This document shows, one piece after another, positions 46,844 through 55,917 of a stretch of DNA of 64,000 bases. Numbering within the stretch: the first letter of the stretch is position 1; each line of letters starts with the position of its first letter. This stretch comes from Nocardia takedensis NBRC 100417 (lineage in GTDB: Bacteria > Actinomycetota > Actinomycetes > Mycobacteriales > Mycobacteriaceae): NCBI RefSeq assembly GCF_000308695.1, contig NZ_BAGG01000266.1, positions 1-64,000 of the forward strand. The letters run 5' to 3'. A program made the position numbers and the translations under genes. A model generated the notes under the pieces. That model did not search any database and was not told where the DNA came from. It saw only the letters and a list, made by a program, of their open reading frames with translations.

Positions 46844-47329
46844 ATGCGCGGCTATCCCGAGACATATGGAAGGCTCCCGGTTGTGCCTGGACCGATCGAC
46901 GTCATGGAGCGAGACGATGCGTGGGTAGCTCCAGACGCGATTGAGGGCTTGCTACGTTCACTGGGGGAGTGCCACCGGCTGACGGACAGCGACTTCGCGG
47001 ACCCGAAATGGATGGTCGAACCAGGTCGAGGCAACTCGTTGAGCCATCTCGTCGCCCTCGACGGGCAACTGCCGATCGGATTCCTGGCCGGGTATCCGCA
47101 CGTCGGTCATATCGCGCTGATAGGGGCATTACGGACCAGCGAAGGGGTGGGCGCTGCCTTGATGGATGCTTTCGTGGCCCGATCGGTATCGGCGGGGGCA
47201 TTGAATCTGTCCGTTGTTCTTGATACCGAGGTTGCTCACCGTTGGCGACGACGGACCTTCTTCGAGAGGATCGGATTCCGGTCGGTCGACGGAAGTGCAT
47301 TGCACTTCCGTCGACCTCTGCCCTCGTAG
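46844..47329 (+). CDS. GNAT-family N-acetyltransferase
   Basis: About 161 residues from the ATG at 46844, which has AGGAA seven bases upstream; a TTG at 46775 would add 23 residues. The GNAT fold is visible as strand LSHLVALDGQLPIGFLAGYP, strand HIALIGALRT, the acetyl-CoA loop region SEGVGAALMDAFVARS (a degenerate Q/R-x-x-G-x-G/A), and the terminal RRTFFERIGFRSV signature. Substrate unknown. The last codons are part of a 33-bp perfect inverted repeat. It lies between the giant-gene cluster and the relaxase gene and is convergent with the relaxase. Confidence 0.7.
   Translation: MRGYPETYGRLPVVPGPIDVMERDDAWVAPDAIEGLLRSLGECHRLTDSDFADPKWMVEPGRGNSLSHLVALDGQLPIGFLAGYPHVGHIALIGALRTSEGVGAALMDAFVARSVSAGALNLSVVLDTEVAHRWRRRTFFERIGFRSVDGSALHFRRPLPS
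47284..47316. terminator. 33-bp perfect inverted repeat at the end of the GNAT gene
   Basis: Two perfect 16-base arms (GGTCGACGGAAGTGCA and its complement) flank one T. It overlaps the last codons of the GNAT gene, in the gap towards the convergent relaxase gene. There is no T-run, but as RNA it would form a very stable hairpin on either strand, so a bidirectional terminator is the simplest reading. A protein-binding site is the alternative. Confidence 0.5.
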
Positions 47330-47444
47330 TCGGTGTGCTGCCTGGAAGTACCGGAGCGACTGGTTCCGTGTCGGTGACGGTGTGGCCGTCGTCCTGCCAC
47401 GCGCGATGCATTTTGCTCCTGTCGGGCGAGTCGTTGATCTGCCT

Positions 47445-47600
47445 CAGTGGATTTGTCCCGGGGTGGACCGGCTGACGGGCACGCGACGGTCCGGCTGTGC
47501 GCGCAGCCCGATCGGGATGGCATTGACCGCCCGGCGGTCTCGCGAGAGTACGTAGAAGTCCCGACCGTGACGTACGGTCTGACCGTCACGACTCGGAGGC
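47445..47600 (-). pseudogene. possible small gene remnant
   Basis: In the gap between GNAT and relaxase the minus strand has an open frame ending at 47445 whose last residues look protein-like (RDFYVLSRDRRAVNAIPIGL ... QIH, stop). It lacks a usable start in frame. An overlapping frame starting GTG at 47589 supplies MTVRPYVTVG just before, as if one frameshift separated them. I do not recognise the protein, and it may be chance. Confidence 0.25.
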
Positions 47601-47631
47601 GTCGCCTCTCCGACGGTGCGGCCGCGATTCG

Positions 47632-50600
47632 TTACAGGTTCGACCTGCGGTGACGAGTGGTGGCGTCGTGGGCGGGCGGTGATCGGCGATTGCGGCGACG
47701 CCCCGCGCGGGAGGCATTTGGTCGGGGTGAGCCTTGGGGTTGTGCGACCTGGGCGGTGGATTCTTCCGCGCGGAGACGTTCCTCCTCGGCGCGCGTGTCC
47801 TCGTCCAGCCCGGCACGGCGTTGTTGTTCGGTGATGGCCGCGGAGAGTGCGGTCGTGAGTTCGATCGCTCTTTGATCGGAGTCATGGCGGCGTTGCTCGT
47901 CGCGCAGCTCGCGTCGGGAGTCCTCGTCGATGGCTGCGGCGAGTTCGCGCGCAAGCGTGTCGGGCTGATTGGCGTGGGCGAGAATCTGGTCCCAGCGGTC
48001 TGCTGGAGCGCCGAGTGCGATGGCAGCCTCCCGGGTAAGGGCGGCATCGCTCTCGGCGGAGTGGTGTTGTGCGGTGAGGTCGGTGATGGCAGTTTGTGTC
48101 GCACGAACCTCGGTTTCGAGTTGACGGCCGGCGCGGCCCCGGAGGCGTTGGCTGTCGCGCTGGTCGACGAGGGCGGTCAGTTCAGCCCGGCCTTGAGTGA
48201 GTTGTTGGTACAGCGTATCGGCGGTTGCGCGTGTGGTTCGGGCGTGAGTGATCGCCTCGGCTTGAGCACGCAGGTGTGCGTGGGCGGCGTGGACTCGATC
48301 GGCAACGGCAGTAGGTGAGAGCGCGGCCGGCTGTGCCCGCAGCCGTCGGAGTTGTTCGCGCAGGTGGCCGATCTCTTGGGTCAGGCGCGCGGTAGTGAGC
48401 CTGTGGATCGGGCGAGGCTGTTCCGTGGTGTCGACGCGACGGCGGGGGTGATGTCTTCGTGCCGCTCTGTTCGGGCGGCGTGCAGAGTTGAGTTCGGGTG
48501 TCTGTGGTTGGGTGCTCTCTGATCGATCAGCTGGATGTTCGTCGAGAGCGAGTTCGGGGTCGCCGTCGTCAGGGAAACGCTCGGCCGTGATCTGCGCGCG
48601 GAGGAGTTCGCCTTCGAGGTGGTCGGCTTCGGCAAGGGCGCCGGTCAGAGTACCGAGGTCCAGCATGTCGGCGGTGGCGTGGGCAGCGTCGAGATGCTCG
48701 AGGGCGATCGGTGTACTGGCGTGCGCTGTGGCGAGATCTCGCCACGCCCGTCGAGTGTTCTCGAGGTGGCGGTGGGCGTCTGTGGCGCTGCTGCGGGCCA
48801 TGTCGGCTTCCATACCCAGCAGGCTCGCGCGCAGATCGAGTGAGAGCGAGGCGATTTCCTCTCCGCCCTCCCGGGCGGTAGCTGCGGCTTGCCGGGCATC
48901 GCTGTATTCGTGTTCGGCTGCGCGGGCAACCTCCTCGGTGTGTCGGTGGTGCTGGTGGGCGTCGGAGGCCGCGACACGAGCGCGGTTCTGACTATCCGCG
49001 GCGGCGCGGAGGCCGCGAAGTGTCGGCGAGCTCGCGCGGCGATGGTGGCCGCGTCCGGCCAGGTGATCGGACCATACCTGTCGGGCGTGCTGTCGTGCTG
49101 CGTCGAGGTCGCCGCGCAGTCGGACAACGCGCTGCGGGGGAGGAAGCTCGCTGTAGGGGATGGGAGCGGTGTTGGGAGGGAGGGGGAAGTCCCAGTCGCT
49201 GAGCGGCTCGATATCTAGTGGGTTCGGTGGTGGCGCGGTGTGCAACACGGTCGGGGCGAGAGTGGGCGAGTCGGTGCCGGGCGCTGTGAGGTAGTCCTCG
49301 TGGGCATCGTTTACGTCGCTGTTTCCGGTGCCGGGTCTGGGTTGTCCGGCTAAGGGGGCATCAGTGGGGTCGGGTGGCAGTGTCTCGGGGTCGGTGGGGG
49401 CCTCGAGTGCGGTAAGGCCGGCGTGGTCTGGGTCTTCATGGATGGGGGCCTTGGTGAGGGTGGTGACGCGAGTTGTGAACGCGGCGAAGAACTCTGAGGA
49501 TCGAGAGTCCGTCTCCGCAAGGTGTGGAGGCAATGATTCGAGCGCGAGTTCGAGTAGTTCGTCCGGCAGCCAGCGGGTTTCGGCGTTCTCGACAGCGGTG
49601 ACCAGAAGTGTCCATCCGCGGTCAGCTCTGAGCTGTTCGGCTCGGCTGGGACCGAGGAGGCGGTCGAGGTAGGGAAGCGAGGCGAGCTGATTGGGGCTGG
49701 GGTCGTAGGGCTGGTCGATGGCGAGGATTGCGGTCAGTCGCCACCACAGCGCGGCCGCCGGGTGTTCGTCGGGCAGTGGGCGTTGCGCGGCAGCGGTGCG
49801 GACGAACGTGTCGACGTCGATTCCGGTGCGGGCCGTGGTGGCGAGGTGTTCAGCGAGCACGGGCCAGTACGGGTCCTCGGTGAGGCGGGATTCGATGTCG
49901 TCCGCGAGCGGTGCCCAGCGTCCGGCGGCCTGGCGTGGGCTGCCGAGCAGGGTGGTCACGCGGTTGGTGAGGCCGGCTCGGTAGCGGCGTTCGCGGATGG
50001 CGAAGCATGGTGGGCCGGTGATTCGGCGATCGGAATCATCGACAGCCGTCGCGGCCCGCCAGACCGCTACCTCCGACAACAGCGAGCTGTCCAGAGTGGC
50101 CAGTGGCCGTGCCCAGAGCGGCGCGGAGGCTGTGGTCCATCGCTGACTGTTCGTGCGGACCTGTTGGGCGAGAGCAGCGACGAGTTCGGCGCGTGCAGCG
50201 AGGTAGGGGCCGTATTGGTGATGGTCGCGCAGGGGAGCGGGTATACCGGTGAGCCAGGGCAGGGGCCCGCGGCCGAGGGAGTGGTCGCCGGTGCTGTCGA
50301 GTCGCCAGTCGAGTACGGCCGCGACATCGCGGGCGGTGCTGATTTCGCGGCTGTGGTAGGCCAGACGAAGCTCGCTGACCGCGTCGGCGCCGGTGATGGC
50401 GATCGCGGCCAGGTGGCCGCGCAGCGTGGGCCAAGCCGCCTGGTCGGTGAGGCCGGGGTGCAGCTTGTCGGCCTCGGTGTCGATGTGTGCCAGTTCGCGC
50501 GGGTCGAGCAAGGATTGGGCGGTGGCACCCACGGCGTGGACGTAGGCGTCGGTAGCTGGTGCGAGGCGCTGGAAGGGGTCTTGGAGTCGGTGGGCGGTGG

Positions 50601-53600
50601 TGGTGGCCGACTGTTGAGAGCCGTCGCGGCCCAGAATGCGGGTGATCATGTCCACTGCGGTGGCGGGGTTCATCGCTTCGTCGCTGACGAGGGTGTGTTC
50701 GTCGCCGGTCAGCGCAGTGGGTAGGTAGGCGTGATTCTCTCGTGCACCGCGCGTCAGCGCCATGTACAGGTCGTTGCGGGTCTCCTGGCCCGTCAGAACG
50801 GTGTGGCCGGTGTCGGCGGTGATGCCTTGGGAGGTCATGATCGTGGCGGCGTATCCCAGGATCACATCGGTCGTGACGTAGTCGGCCGGAAGCACGGTCG
50901 TCAGGCCGGTCTCCAGCCCGATGACCGACAGCGCGCCGTCGTCGTGCACGCGGTCGACACGCCATCGGGTGCCGTTGCGCACCCAGTCGGTGTCAGACAC
51001 GGTGATTTGTCGGGCATTTCGTGTGGTGCGGATGATGTCGCCGGCGGAGGCGGACGTGTTGTCGCGCAGTGTGGTTTCGGGGCCGGAGGTTCCGTGGGCG
51101 GCGAGGCGATCGGCGCGGGCGCGGAGGTTGAGTTCGCGGGTGATGAGGTGGGTGGGGGCCATCATCACCGAATCGAGGCCGGCCTCGGCGTCGGCGGCCC
51201 AGGCGAGGTAGGCGTCATCGGCGTTCGCGGCGGGATCACCGACATGGACTCGGGAGTGATCGAGGTAGAAACCGATCGCGGCCGGATCGCCCTCGCGCAG
51301 GGCCAAGGAGGCAGCGGCTTCGTCGTGGCGGGGATTGCCGTGATCGTCGCGGAACCGGATGACGTGCTCGAGGGTCAGCGCGCCGTGTTCTTCGGCGATC
51401 GCGCGAACAATGCCACCGGCCGAGATCGCGGCGAGTTGTTTGTCGTCGCAGACCATTCGGACGCTGCCACCACGACTCAGGACGTAGTCGATGACCTGGT
51501 CGAGCTGGGCTGTCGAGGCCAGGGCCGCCTCATCGATGATGACCACGGTGCGGTCGTCGATTCCATGGATCCAGTCGGAAACGCGAGCCTTGATGCCGAC
51601 GGCTGTGGCGAAGTGGGCTGTGCGGATGCCGTCGAGGAGTTTGTCGATGGTGTCGCAGGTGACTCCGATCTGGTCGCGTAACACCGCGGCCGCGGCGGCG
51701 GTCGGGGCGAGCCCGATCACGGTGCCACCGTCGGCGCACCAGGCGGAGGTGAAGACCGCCATGGCCGTTGTCTTACCTGTGCCCGCCGGTGCCAACGCCA
51801 CCTGTGCCCGTGCCCCTGAGGTGGCGAAGCCGCGAACCAAGGCGACCTGCCCTGCGTTCAATGGTGCGTCGGGGTGATTAGCCCCGTACTCGAGCAGTGC
51901 GACACCGACGCCGACTTCACCGATGCGGTGCCCGTCACGACGTCCTGCGGCATCTAGGATCCGTTGCTCTGCTTCTAGAATCGGTGTGCTGGTGTAGGAC
52001 TGGGACCCTGCCATGACGAACACCGATGTGCCGTCACGTCGGCGCAGCGCTGCGGGTTCATCGAAGTGATCCGGTAGCGGCAGCGCGAGGCTGCGACTCG
52101 GGTCCAGCGCTGCGGTGATGACCTCCTGCACGGTGGCATCCGTAAGTTCGGCCGGTAGATCCGCCGCGCAGACTTGTCGTTGTGCTTCGGCACCGATGTG
52201 GTTGATGTGCCAGGTCGCGCGGGACTGGGACACGCGCTCGACCACGCTGTCGGCGATGACGTTGATTCGTGCCCGTAACTCGCCTGGACGCAAGCTGGCA
52301 TTGTCGGGGTGCTGTTGGTGCAGTGCGGTGCGAATCATGTCCGCTACCGCTTGTTCGGAACCCAGATGGGTTACGGCCTCGATGTACCAGGCTGCGCGTT
52401 GCTCGGCCTGCGAGCGTGGTTCGTGCTTGTTGGGGCGGGTGTCGGTGGCCGCGCGTTGAGCGAGGTCGTAAGCCTCGCGTGGGGACGGCTCGCGACCGTA
52501 GGTCTGCTGGAATTCGCGCACGAGATCGGCGCGACGCGCCTGGACAGCCGCGTCGCGCGAGGACCACAACTCGCACAGCGATCGTGAGATCCCCGCGACC
52601 GCGCGGGTGCCACGTTTGTTCGGATCAGTGTGGGGGACTTCGACGAACCGTAGGCCGAGGCGTTGGCGCAACAGCGTTTCGATGCGGGTGTTGTAGACCT
52701 CGCTGGCCCAGACCGCGAACTTGTACAGCGCCCGTCCGTCCAGGGCGAGCCAGCGGCCGTCGAGTGTCTGGACCTTGTTCGATATCGCGATGTGGGAGTG
52801 CAGGTACGGATCGCCGGTGCGAGAGTCGCGGTGGGTGAACAAGGTCGCCAACAGGCCGGTGACTTCGACCTGGGCGACGCCGTTTGCGCCGGTGCGGGTG
52901 AAGGTCGCGTTCTTCTCGAGGAAGTCGACGGTGTAGGCGGCTGCGTCGAGGTGCGCCTGCTCCACGATGGCGGAGGTGGGTTTGTCGGCCAGGGCCCACA
53001 GTGCGGAGATGGACTTGTGCTTGGGGTACAGCGTCCAGTCGTAGCCGGCGCAGGCTTGGGTCGTCTGGCGTGAGTTCCGGGCGATCCAGGACGCCAGTTC
53101 GCGTGAGCCCAGCGGCGGGCGGTTGTACTCCGCGGTGAACATTGCGCGCGCGAGGTTGGTGCGGATCCCTGCACGAACGTCACCGGGGACGGCGGTGTTC
53201 CATTTCAGTCCGCGCGCCACGTTGTAGTCGCTGTACGCCGCCGCCACGGCCTGCCGAAACTCCGATGCCTGAGAGTAGATCTTGAATGGTGTGCCCAGTC
53301 GGCTGTGCTTGAGTGCTTCCTCAGCGGCGCGTTCGGCGGCGCGGGCAGCGGCGGTGCGTACCGGTATTCCGCGTGCGAGATTGCGCTGAAAGTGGATCGG
53401 TGTGAGTTCGGCGATCTTGGCGGCTTCGATAGTGTCGGCGTCGGGGTGGCGGCCCAGACCGAAGAGGGCTTTCATCTGTGCTTCGGTTACTACGTCGCCG
53501 ACCGCGACGGTGTCGAGTCCGGTGAGCCCTGAGCCGATCCAGCGGCCGGGGGCTTCGCCTTTCATCGAGTAGTAGTCCGAGAGGGTGGCGGTTCCGCGCT

Positions 53601-53682
53601 CGCTGGAGTCCATGGCGGCTACTTGCTTGGTGAGGTAGGTGTAGCCGTCACCCGCGCTCAGTTTGTGCAGGTTGCCTCCCAC
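47632..53682 (-). CDS. MobF-type conjugative relaxase-helicase (TrwC/TraA-like)
   Basis: About 2,016 residues. The relaxase domain starts at once (LHKLSAGDGYTYLTKQ at residues 5-20), has the catalytic tyrosine pair at Y37-Y38 (SDYYSMKGEAPGRW) and the histidine metal site around residues 280-302 (FTHRDSRTG...PYLHSHIAISNK). A RecD-type helicase follows with Walker A APAGTGKTTAM near 630, VIIDEAALAS near 711 and TSQGITADTGH near 947. The last 550 residues are long charged coiled coils. GTG 53682 is chosen because relaxases of this family begin a few residues before LHKL; the frame is open upstream to 54144 but looks non-coding. Known role: nicking at oriT and unwinding the transferred strand. 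The nic site was not found. Confidence 0.9.
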   Translation of the reverse strand: MGGNLHKLSAGDGYTYLTKQVAAMDSSERGTATLSDYYSMKGEAPGRWIGSGLTGLDTVAVGDVVTEAQMKALFGLGRHPDADTIEAAKIAELTPIHFQRNLARGIPVRTAAARAAERAAEEALKHSRLGTPFKIYSQASEFRQAVAAAYSDYNVARGLKWNTAVPGDVRAGIRTNLARAMFTAEYNRPPLGSRELASWIARNSRQTTQACAGYDWTLYPKHKSISALWALADKPTSAIVEQAHLDAAAYTVDFLEKNATFTRTGANGVAQVEVTGLLATLFTHRDSRTGDPYLHSHIAISNKVQTLDGRWLALDGRALYKFAVWASEVYNTRIETLLRQRLGLRFVEVPHTDPNKRGTRAVAGISRSLCELWSSRDAAVQARRADLVREFQQTYGREPSPREAYDLAQRAATDTRPNKHEPRSQAEQRAAWYIEAVTHLGSEQAVADMIRTALHQQHPDNASLRPGELRARINVIADSVVERVSQSRATWHINHIGAEAQRQVCAADLPAELTDATVQEVITAALDPSRSLALPLPDHFDEPAALRRRDGTSVFVMAGSQSYTSTPILEAEQRILDAAGRRDGHRIGEVGVGVALLEYGANHPDAPLNAGQVALVRGFATSGARAQVALAPAGTGKTTAMAVFTSAWCADGGTVIGLAPTAAAAAVLRDQIGVTCDTIDKLLDGIRTAHFATAVGIKARVSDWIHGIDDRTVVIIDEAALASTAQLDQVIDYVLSRGGSVRMVCDDKQLAAISAGGIVRAIAEEHGALTLEHVIRFRDDHGNPRHDEAAASLALREGDPAAIGFYLDHSRVHVGDPAANADDAYLAWAADAEAGLDSVMMAPTHLITRELNLRARADRLAAHGTSGPETTLRDNTSASAGDIIRTTRNARQITVSDTDWVRNGTRWRVDRVHDDGALSVIGLETGLTTVLPADYVTTDVILGYAATIMTSQGITADTGHTVLTGQETRNDLYMALTRGARENHAYLPTALTGDEHTLVSDEAMNPATAVDMITRILGRDGSQQSATTTAHRLQDPFQRLAPATDAYVHAVGATAQSLLDPRELAHIDTEADKLHPGLTDQAAWPTLRGHLAAIAITGADAVSELRLAYHSREISTARDVAAVLDWRLDSTGDHSLGRGPLPWLTGIPAPLRDHHQYGPYLAARAELVAALAQQVRTNSQRWTTASAPLWARPLATLDSSLLSEVAVWRAATAVDDSDRRITGPPCFAIRERRYRAGLTNRVTTLLGSPRQAAGRWAPLADDIESRLTEDPYWPVLAEHLATTARTGIDVDTFVRTAAAQRPLPDEHPAAALWWRLTAILAIDQPYDPSPNQLASLPYLDRLLGPSRAEQLRADRGWTLLVTAVENAETRWLPDELLELALESLPPHLAETDSRSSEFFAAFTTRVTTLTKAPIHEDPDHAGLTALEAPTDPETLPPDPTDAPLAGQPRPGTGNSDVNDAHEDYLTAPGTDSPTLAPTVLHTAPPPNPLDIEPLSDWDFPLPPNTAPIPYSELPPPQRVVRLRGDLDAARQHARQVWSDHLAGRGHHRRASSPTLRGLRAAADSQNRARVAASDAHQHHRHTEEVARAAEHEYSDARQAAATAREGGEEIASLSLDLRASLLGMEADMARSSATDAHRHLENTRRAWRDLATAHASTPIALEHLDAAHATADMLDLGTLTGALAEADHLEGELLRAQITAERFPDDGDPELALDEHPADRSESTQPQTPELNSARRPNRAARRHHPRRRVDTTEQPRPIHRLTTARLTQEIGHLREQLRRLRAQPAALSPTAVADRVHAAHAHLRAQAEAITHARTTRATADTLYQQLTQGRAELTALVDQRDSQRLRGRAGRQLETEVRATQTAITDLTAQHHSAESDAALTREAAIALGAPADRWDQILAHANQPDTLARELAAAIDEDSRRELRDEQRRHDSDQRAIELTTALSAAITEQQRRAGLDEDTRAEEERLRAEESTAQVAQPQGSPRPNASRAGRRRNRRSPPAHDATTRHRRSNL

Positions 53683-53982
53683 CTCTTCGACGGTACGCCG
53701 GAAGTTAAGCGCCAGAATGCAAGAGATTTGAAGTAGGTGGTTTTTGAGCGATGGAGGGGCAATGAGTGATGCAGCGTGTCCTGTTCGGGTGTAGGTTTCG
53801 GTGTTCGGGGTTAGTTTTCGTGGGTGGGTTCGGTGTTCAGATGTAGAATTCGTGACTGCGATGATGACCTGCATGGAGGTGGGTGCGAGGCTCGACGAAA
53901 CGTCGGGCGGGACCTCGGACAGAGTTCCGCGCTGTCGACCGAGCCAGCACAGGACAGTGGTCTGGTGCGCCACAATGAAGCG
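53683..53982. other. divergent intergenic region between relaxase and GNAT genes
   Basis: This 300-base stretch must hold the promoters for the relaxase (minus) and the second GNAT gene (plus). It is less GC-rich than its surroundings around 53705-53830, with a T-rich run (ggtttttgag). I see no convincing oriT, iterons or hairpin, although oriT often lies beside the relaxase gene. Confidence 0.4.
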
Positions 53983-54555
53983 ATGAGCGCAACGCCGACG
54001 GTGTCCGTTTCGGAGATCAGGACGGGTCGACTTCTGCTTCGCAACGCCCGGGACGGCGATCGTGAAGGACTCATCGAGCTGCAAACCGACCCCGAGGTTC
54101 GCGAGTATCTGGGCGGCCCGCGGCAACGCCGTGATGTCGAGCATTATCTCGATGCGATCGGCACCGCCAACGCGACGGCCGCGCCCCGGGTGTTCGTCAT
54201 TGCGGAGAACGAATGCGACAACCTGCTCGGGACACTCGCGCTCACCCGTCGATCAGCCGAACGGCCCGGGCGTCTCTCAGCAGAGGGCGGCGAGCTCGAG
54301 TTGTCGTATCTGCTTCGTCGTAATGCATGGGGCCGGGGATACGCGTTCGAGGCCGCCTCGGCAGAGCTTCGGGTGGCTGCGGAGGAACTGCCCGACCAGC
54401 CGGTGATGATCGTCACGCAATGCGCCAACGAGCGTTCATTGAAACTCGCTCTCCGCCTCGGTTTTCAGCCGGTCGAGATCTTCGAGGAGTTCGGCGCGCA
54501 ACAAACCCTCGCCACAGCGCGTCTGTATTCCTTCAAGGGGGTCGACCGTGACTGA
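53983..54555 (+). CDS. GNAT-family N-acetyltransferase (RimJ/RimL-like)
   Basis: A 190-residue protein with the RimJ/RimL arrangement: N-terminal TGRLLLRNARDGDREGLIEL, then DPEVREYLGGP, strand RVFVIAENECDNLLGTLAL, the ELSYLLRRNAWGRGYAFEA acetyl-CoA-binding loop, then CANERSLKLALRLGFQPVE and a C-terminal strand. All parts are present at normal length. It probably acetylates a protein N-terminus or a small amine, but the substrate is unknown. ATG 53983 is the first good start in frame. Transcription is away from the relaxase. Confidence 0.82.
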   Translation: MSATPTVSVSEIRTGRLLLRNARDGDREGLIELQTDPEVREYLGGPRQRRDVEHYLDAIGTANATAAPRVFVIAENECDNLLGTLALTRRSAERPGRLSAEGGELELSYLLRRNAWGRGYAFEAASAELRVAAEELPDQPVMIVTQCANERSLKLALRLGFQPVEIFEEFGAQQTLATARLYSFKGVDRD

Positions 54556-55050
54556 CGGCATGGAGGTCGACAAGGCCAGCCGAAGCGTCGACATCTGGAT
54601 ACGGCTTCGCCGCTGAGATATCCGTGCGAACTCGCAGATGCACGTCGCGGCTGCTCGCTGGTCTTGTTCTGCACCGCCGCCAGGCCGATGCCTCACGATC
54701 CGCAAGGTAGGTCCGAACAACTCGCGCCGCCGACTGTGCGGCCAACTGCTCGTGCCGCAGGCCAGCCCGGCCACGAACCGAAAGGCTCGCGCGGACCGGA
54801 CAGGCCGAGGAAGAGCGGACACAACGAGCGGTGGACCAGATGAGGCTGGGTGAGTGTGAGATGGGCCTGAGGTCTGTGGAGACGAGTCAATCGGGACGGG
54901 GTTCGGGTTGGGTCCGGGATGCCTGCGCCGGACACTCCCGGTTGTGGAATCGCGTCGCGCTTTTCGACCGCCACCATGGTGGTCCGGTGACGGTGCCGAG
55001 ATCGGTGCGTACGGTGGAATTCACCTGGCCACGGGACGAGGAGGATCGTG
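54556..55050. other. about 490 bases without a supported gene
   Basis: Frames in this stretch are arginine/proline-rich and lack ribosome sites and recognisable domains. The sequence before 55051 contains the GAGGAGG ribosome site of the next gene. No repeats or tRNA were seen. Confidence 0.4.
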
Positions 55051-55701
55051 ATGGCGGGGATTCCCAAACCGGCAGTGGCGGCGAGACGTGATGCCAGAGC
55101 TCGTCTTGCGGCGCGACATGCGAAGCAGATGGAACGCCTTGCTCGGGACGAGGAGGACATGACTGTCTTCGTCGAAGCTCAAACCGTCATCAACGCTGCG
55201 GCGACGACGCTGAACAACGAGATTTCGCGCGCTGGCCTGCATCGAGACCAAAGGGTTGCGGTGGCCGTCGCCGAGTTTCACGCAAGGCCCGGCCAGGGGT
55301 CGACGATGGATTCATCTGTTGGCGCGCACGTCGACTCGGCGGGCGACTGTCAGGATGTTGTGGAGTTCGGTGCCGCGTTGGACCAGGCTGCGGACGACTT
55401 TCACACTGCGGCATTGGCCGCGGCGAAAGTCTGCAATGTGACGATCACCGGGGCACGCGGACGGCAAGGTCACGCATTGCATCGGCTGCGGGAGCGCGGG
55501 ATGACGGTCTCCGAACTCGCGACCGCGACTGGGCTGCCGAATGGCCGGATTGCTCGGTTGATCAAGCACCGCGCACTGTCTGTTGCGGGACTCGGCGAAG
55601 ATGACAACGAGAGGGCGGATTCCGAGCCGACCGCGGCGGATGCGGCGGCCGGTGGACCTCGACACGGGGCTGGGCGCGACGATATTCGCGATTCGCGATA
55701 A
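55051..55701 (+). CDS. hypothetical protein with C-terminal helix-turn-helix
   Basis: 216 residues from ATG 55051 (GTG 55048 is adjacent), with GAGGAGG seven bases upstream. The N-terminal 90 residues form a charged helical region (ARRDARARLAARHAKQMERL, then FVEAQTVINAAATTLNNEI). Near residue 150-172, RERGMTVSELATATGLPNGRIARLIKHRAL has the spacing and residues of a helix-turn-helix. The tail is acidic and disordered. It may be a small plasmid regulator or DNA-binding accessory protein; no specific family is recognised. Confidence 0.65.
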   Translation: MAGIPKPAVAARRDARARLAARHAKQMERLARDEEDMTVFVEAQTVINAAATTLNNEISRAGLHRDQRVAVAVAEFHARPGQGSTMDSSVGAHVDSAGDCQDVVEFGAALDQAADDFHTAALAAAKVCNVTITGARGRQGHALHRLRERGMTVSELATATGLPNGRIARLIKHRALSVAGLGEDDNERADSEPTAADAAAGGPRHGAGRDDIRDSR

Positions 55702-55800
55702 CGCCGCGGCACGGATCGATCACGCACGGACGGCGACCGCATCGGCGGATACCGATGTTCGATTCCGGTATCGGATGCGGGGGATTGGTCGCCAACGGGA

Positions 55801-55829
55801 AGTGGCCCGAACCCTGGGTTCGGGCCACT
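55801..55829. terminator. bidirectional hairpin terminator
   Basis: A perfect 13-base stem (AGTGGCCCGAACC and its complement) with a three-base loop (CTG) lies 100 bases after the plus-strand HTH gene and 89 bases after the end of the convergent minus-strand gene. The position between convergent genes fits a shared terminator. There is no T-run, as is common in high-GC actinobacteria. Confidence 0.7.
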
Positions 55830-55917
55830 GAGGGCACTATGACGCTGGTCGGGGGCGCTGATCTAAGCGATCACTCGCCGCCGGAATGCTCGACGATGAT
55901 CCTGTGCGGCATCCTTG

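Noticed and set aside
53683..53982. oriT next to the relaxase gene
   Set aside because: Position fits, but I found no inverted repeat plus nic-like sequence typical of MobF systems.
53685..54144. N-terminal extension of the relaxase to 54144
   Set aside because: The relaxase fold starts at LHKLSAGDGY; the extension covers the divergent promoter region and the start of the plus-strand GNAT gene.
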